A stretch of DNA of 5,900 nt, from the NCBI GenBank assembly GCA_012267605.1, contig JAAXGF010000170.1:1-5900 (forward strand). The letters are read 5' to 3'. The position numbers were made by a program, and so were the translations under genes. Under the pieces are notes generated by a model, which ran no database searches, had not been told where the DNA came from, and worked only from the letters and a program-made list of their open reading frames with translations. The first letter of the stretch is position 1; each line of letters starts with the position of its first letter. Below, piece after piece: positions 5,884 through 5,900 of the stretch. The stretch is from Alphaproteobacteria bacterium (GTDB taxonomy: Bacteria; Pseudomonadota; Alphaproteobacteria; JAAXGF01).

Positions 5884-5900
5884 CTGATGTATTCATCAGG
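5883..5900. repeat. Perfect 7-bp hairpin at the window edge
   Basis: CCTGATG - TATT - CATCAGG is a perfect stem with a tetraloop ending on the last base. If a T-run follows beyond the window it would be an intrinsic terminator on the plus strand; the bases needed to decide are not visible. Confidence 0.45.

Larger units (their letters stand above)
5597..5900. other. 304-nt region with no recognised gene
   Basis: Short open frames exist on both strands but none has a ribosome-binding site, a family match or sensible composition. The stretch holds a small stop-codon hairpin (TAACG/CGTTA, 5594-5608), a terminator-like hairpin at 5681-5700 and a cluster of inverted repeats at 5822-5900. The next gene presumably lies right of the window. 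Confidence 0.5.

Noticed and set aside
5822..5900. tRNA or other known RNA gene in the hairpin cluster
   Set aside because: No cloverleaf, T-loop GTTCRA or CCA-adjacent acceptor stem could be laid out.

Overview
The window looks like chromosomal DNA from an alphaproteobacterium, probably a Rhodospirillales-like or other non-Rickettsiales lineage. The evidence is the minus-strand run nagZ - (M50 protease) - scpA - scpB, a cluster typical of Alphaproteobacteria, plus a FieF-type cation transporter close to the proteobacterial YiiP pattern. No rRNA, tRNA, CRISPR array, transposase or phage gene was recognised.

Layout. Positions 1-2897 (minus strand) are a tight operon read right to left. nagZ, a cytoplasmic N-acetylglucosaminidase for murein recycling, lies 3 nt from a short site-2 (M50) membrane metalloprotease. 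The protease stop overlaps the scpA start by 4 nt (ATGA), and scpA overlaps scpB by 8 nt. scpB is cut by the left edge of the window. ScpA and ScpB are the non-SMC subunits of the chromosome-condensing SMC complex. The SPOR-domain gene that often precedes nagZ in this cluster is absent; a 160-nt gap and fieF come instead.

Positions 3058 to about 4107 (minus strand) encode a FieF/YiiP-type cation diffusion facilitator. Its zinc-site ligands fall at exactly the YiiP spacings for the transport site and the cytoplasmic site. It has an unusual extra N-terminal hydrophobic segment. A 406-nt divergent regulatory region (4108-4513) follows. It holds a plausible fieF promoter with a palindrome on its -10, and a perfect 19-bp dyad upstream of the plus-strand gene.

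Positions 4514-5596 (plus strand) encode a secreted helical protein of 360 aa. It has a signal peptide, two tandem helical repeats offset by exactly 112 residues, a low-complexity linker, and a small C-terminal module carrying the protein's only two cysteines. From memory, both folded parts resemble exported proteins of ammonia-oxidising archaea (Thaumarchaeota). This is the least ordinary gene here and the best candidate for something undescribed. Positions 5597-5900 hold no convincing gene, but contain a weak terminator-like hairpin and a dense cluster of inverted repeats running to the right edge.
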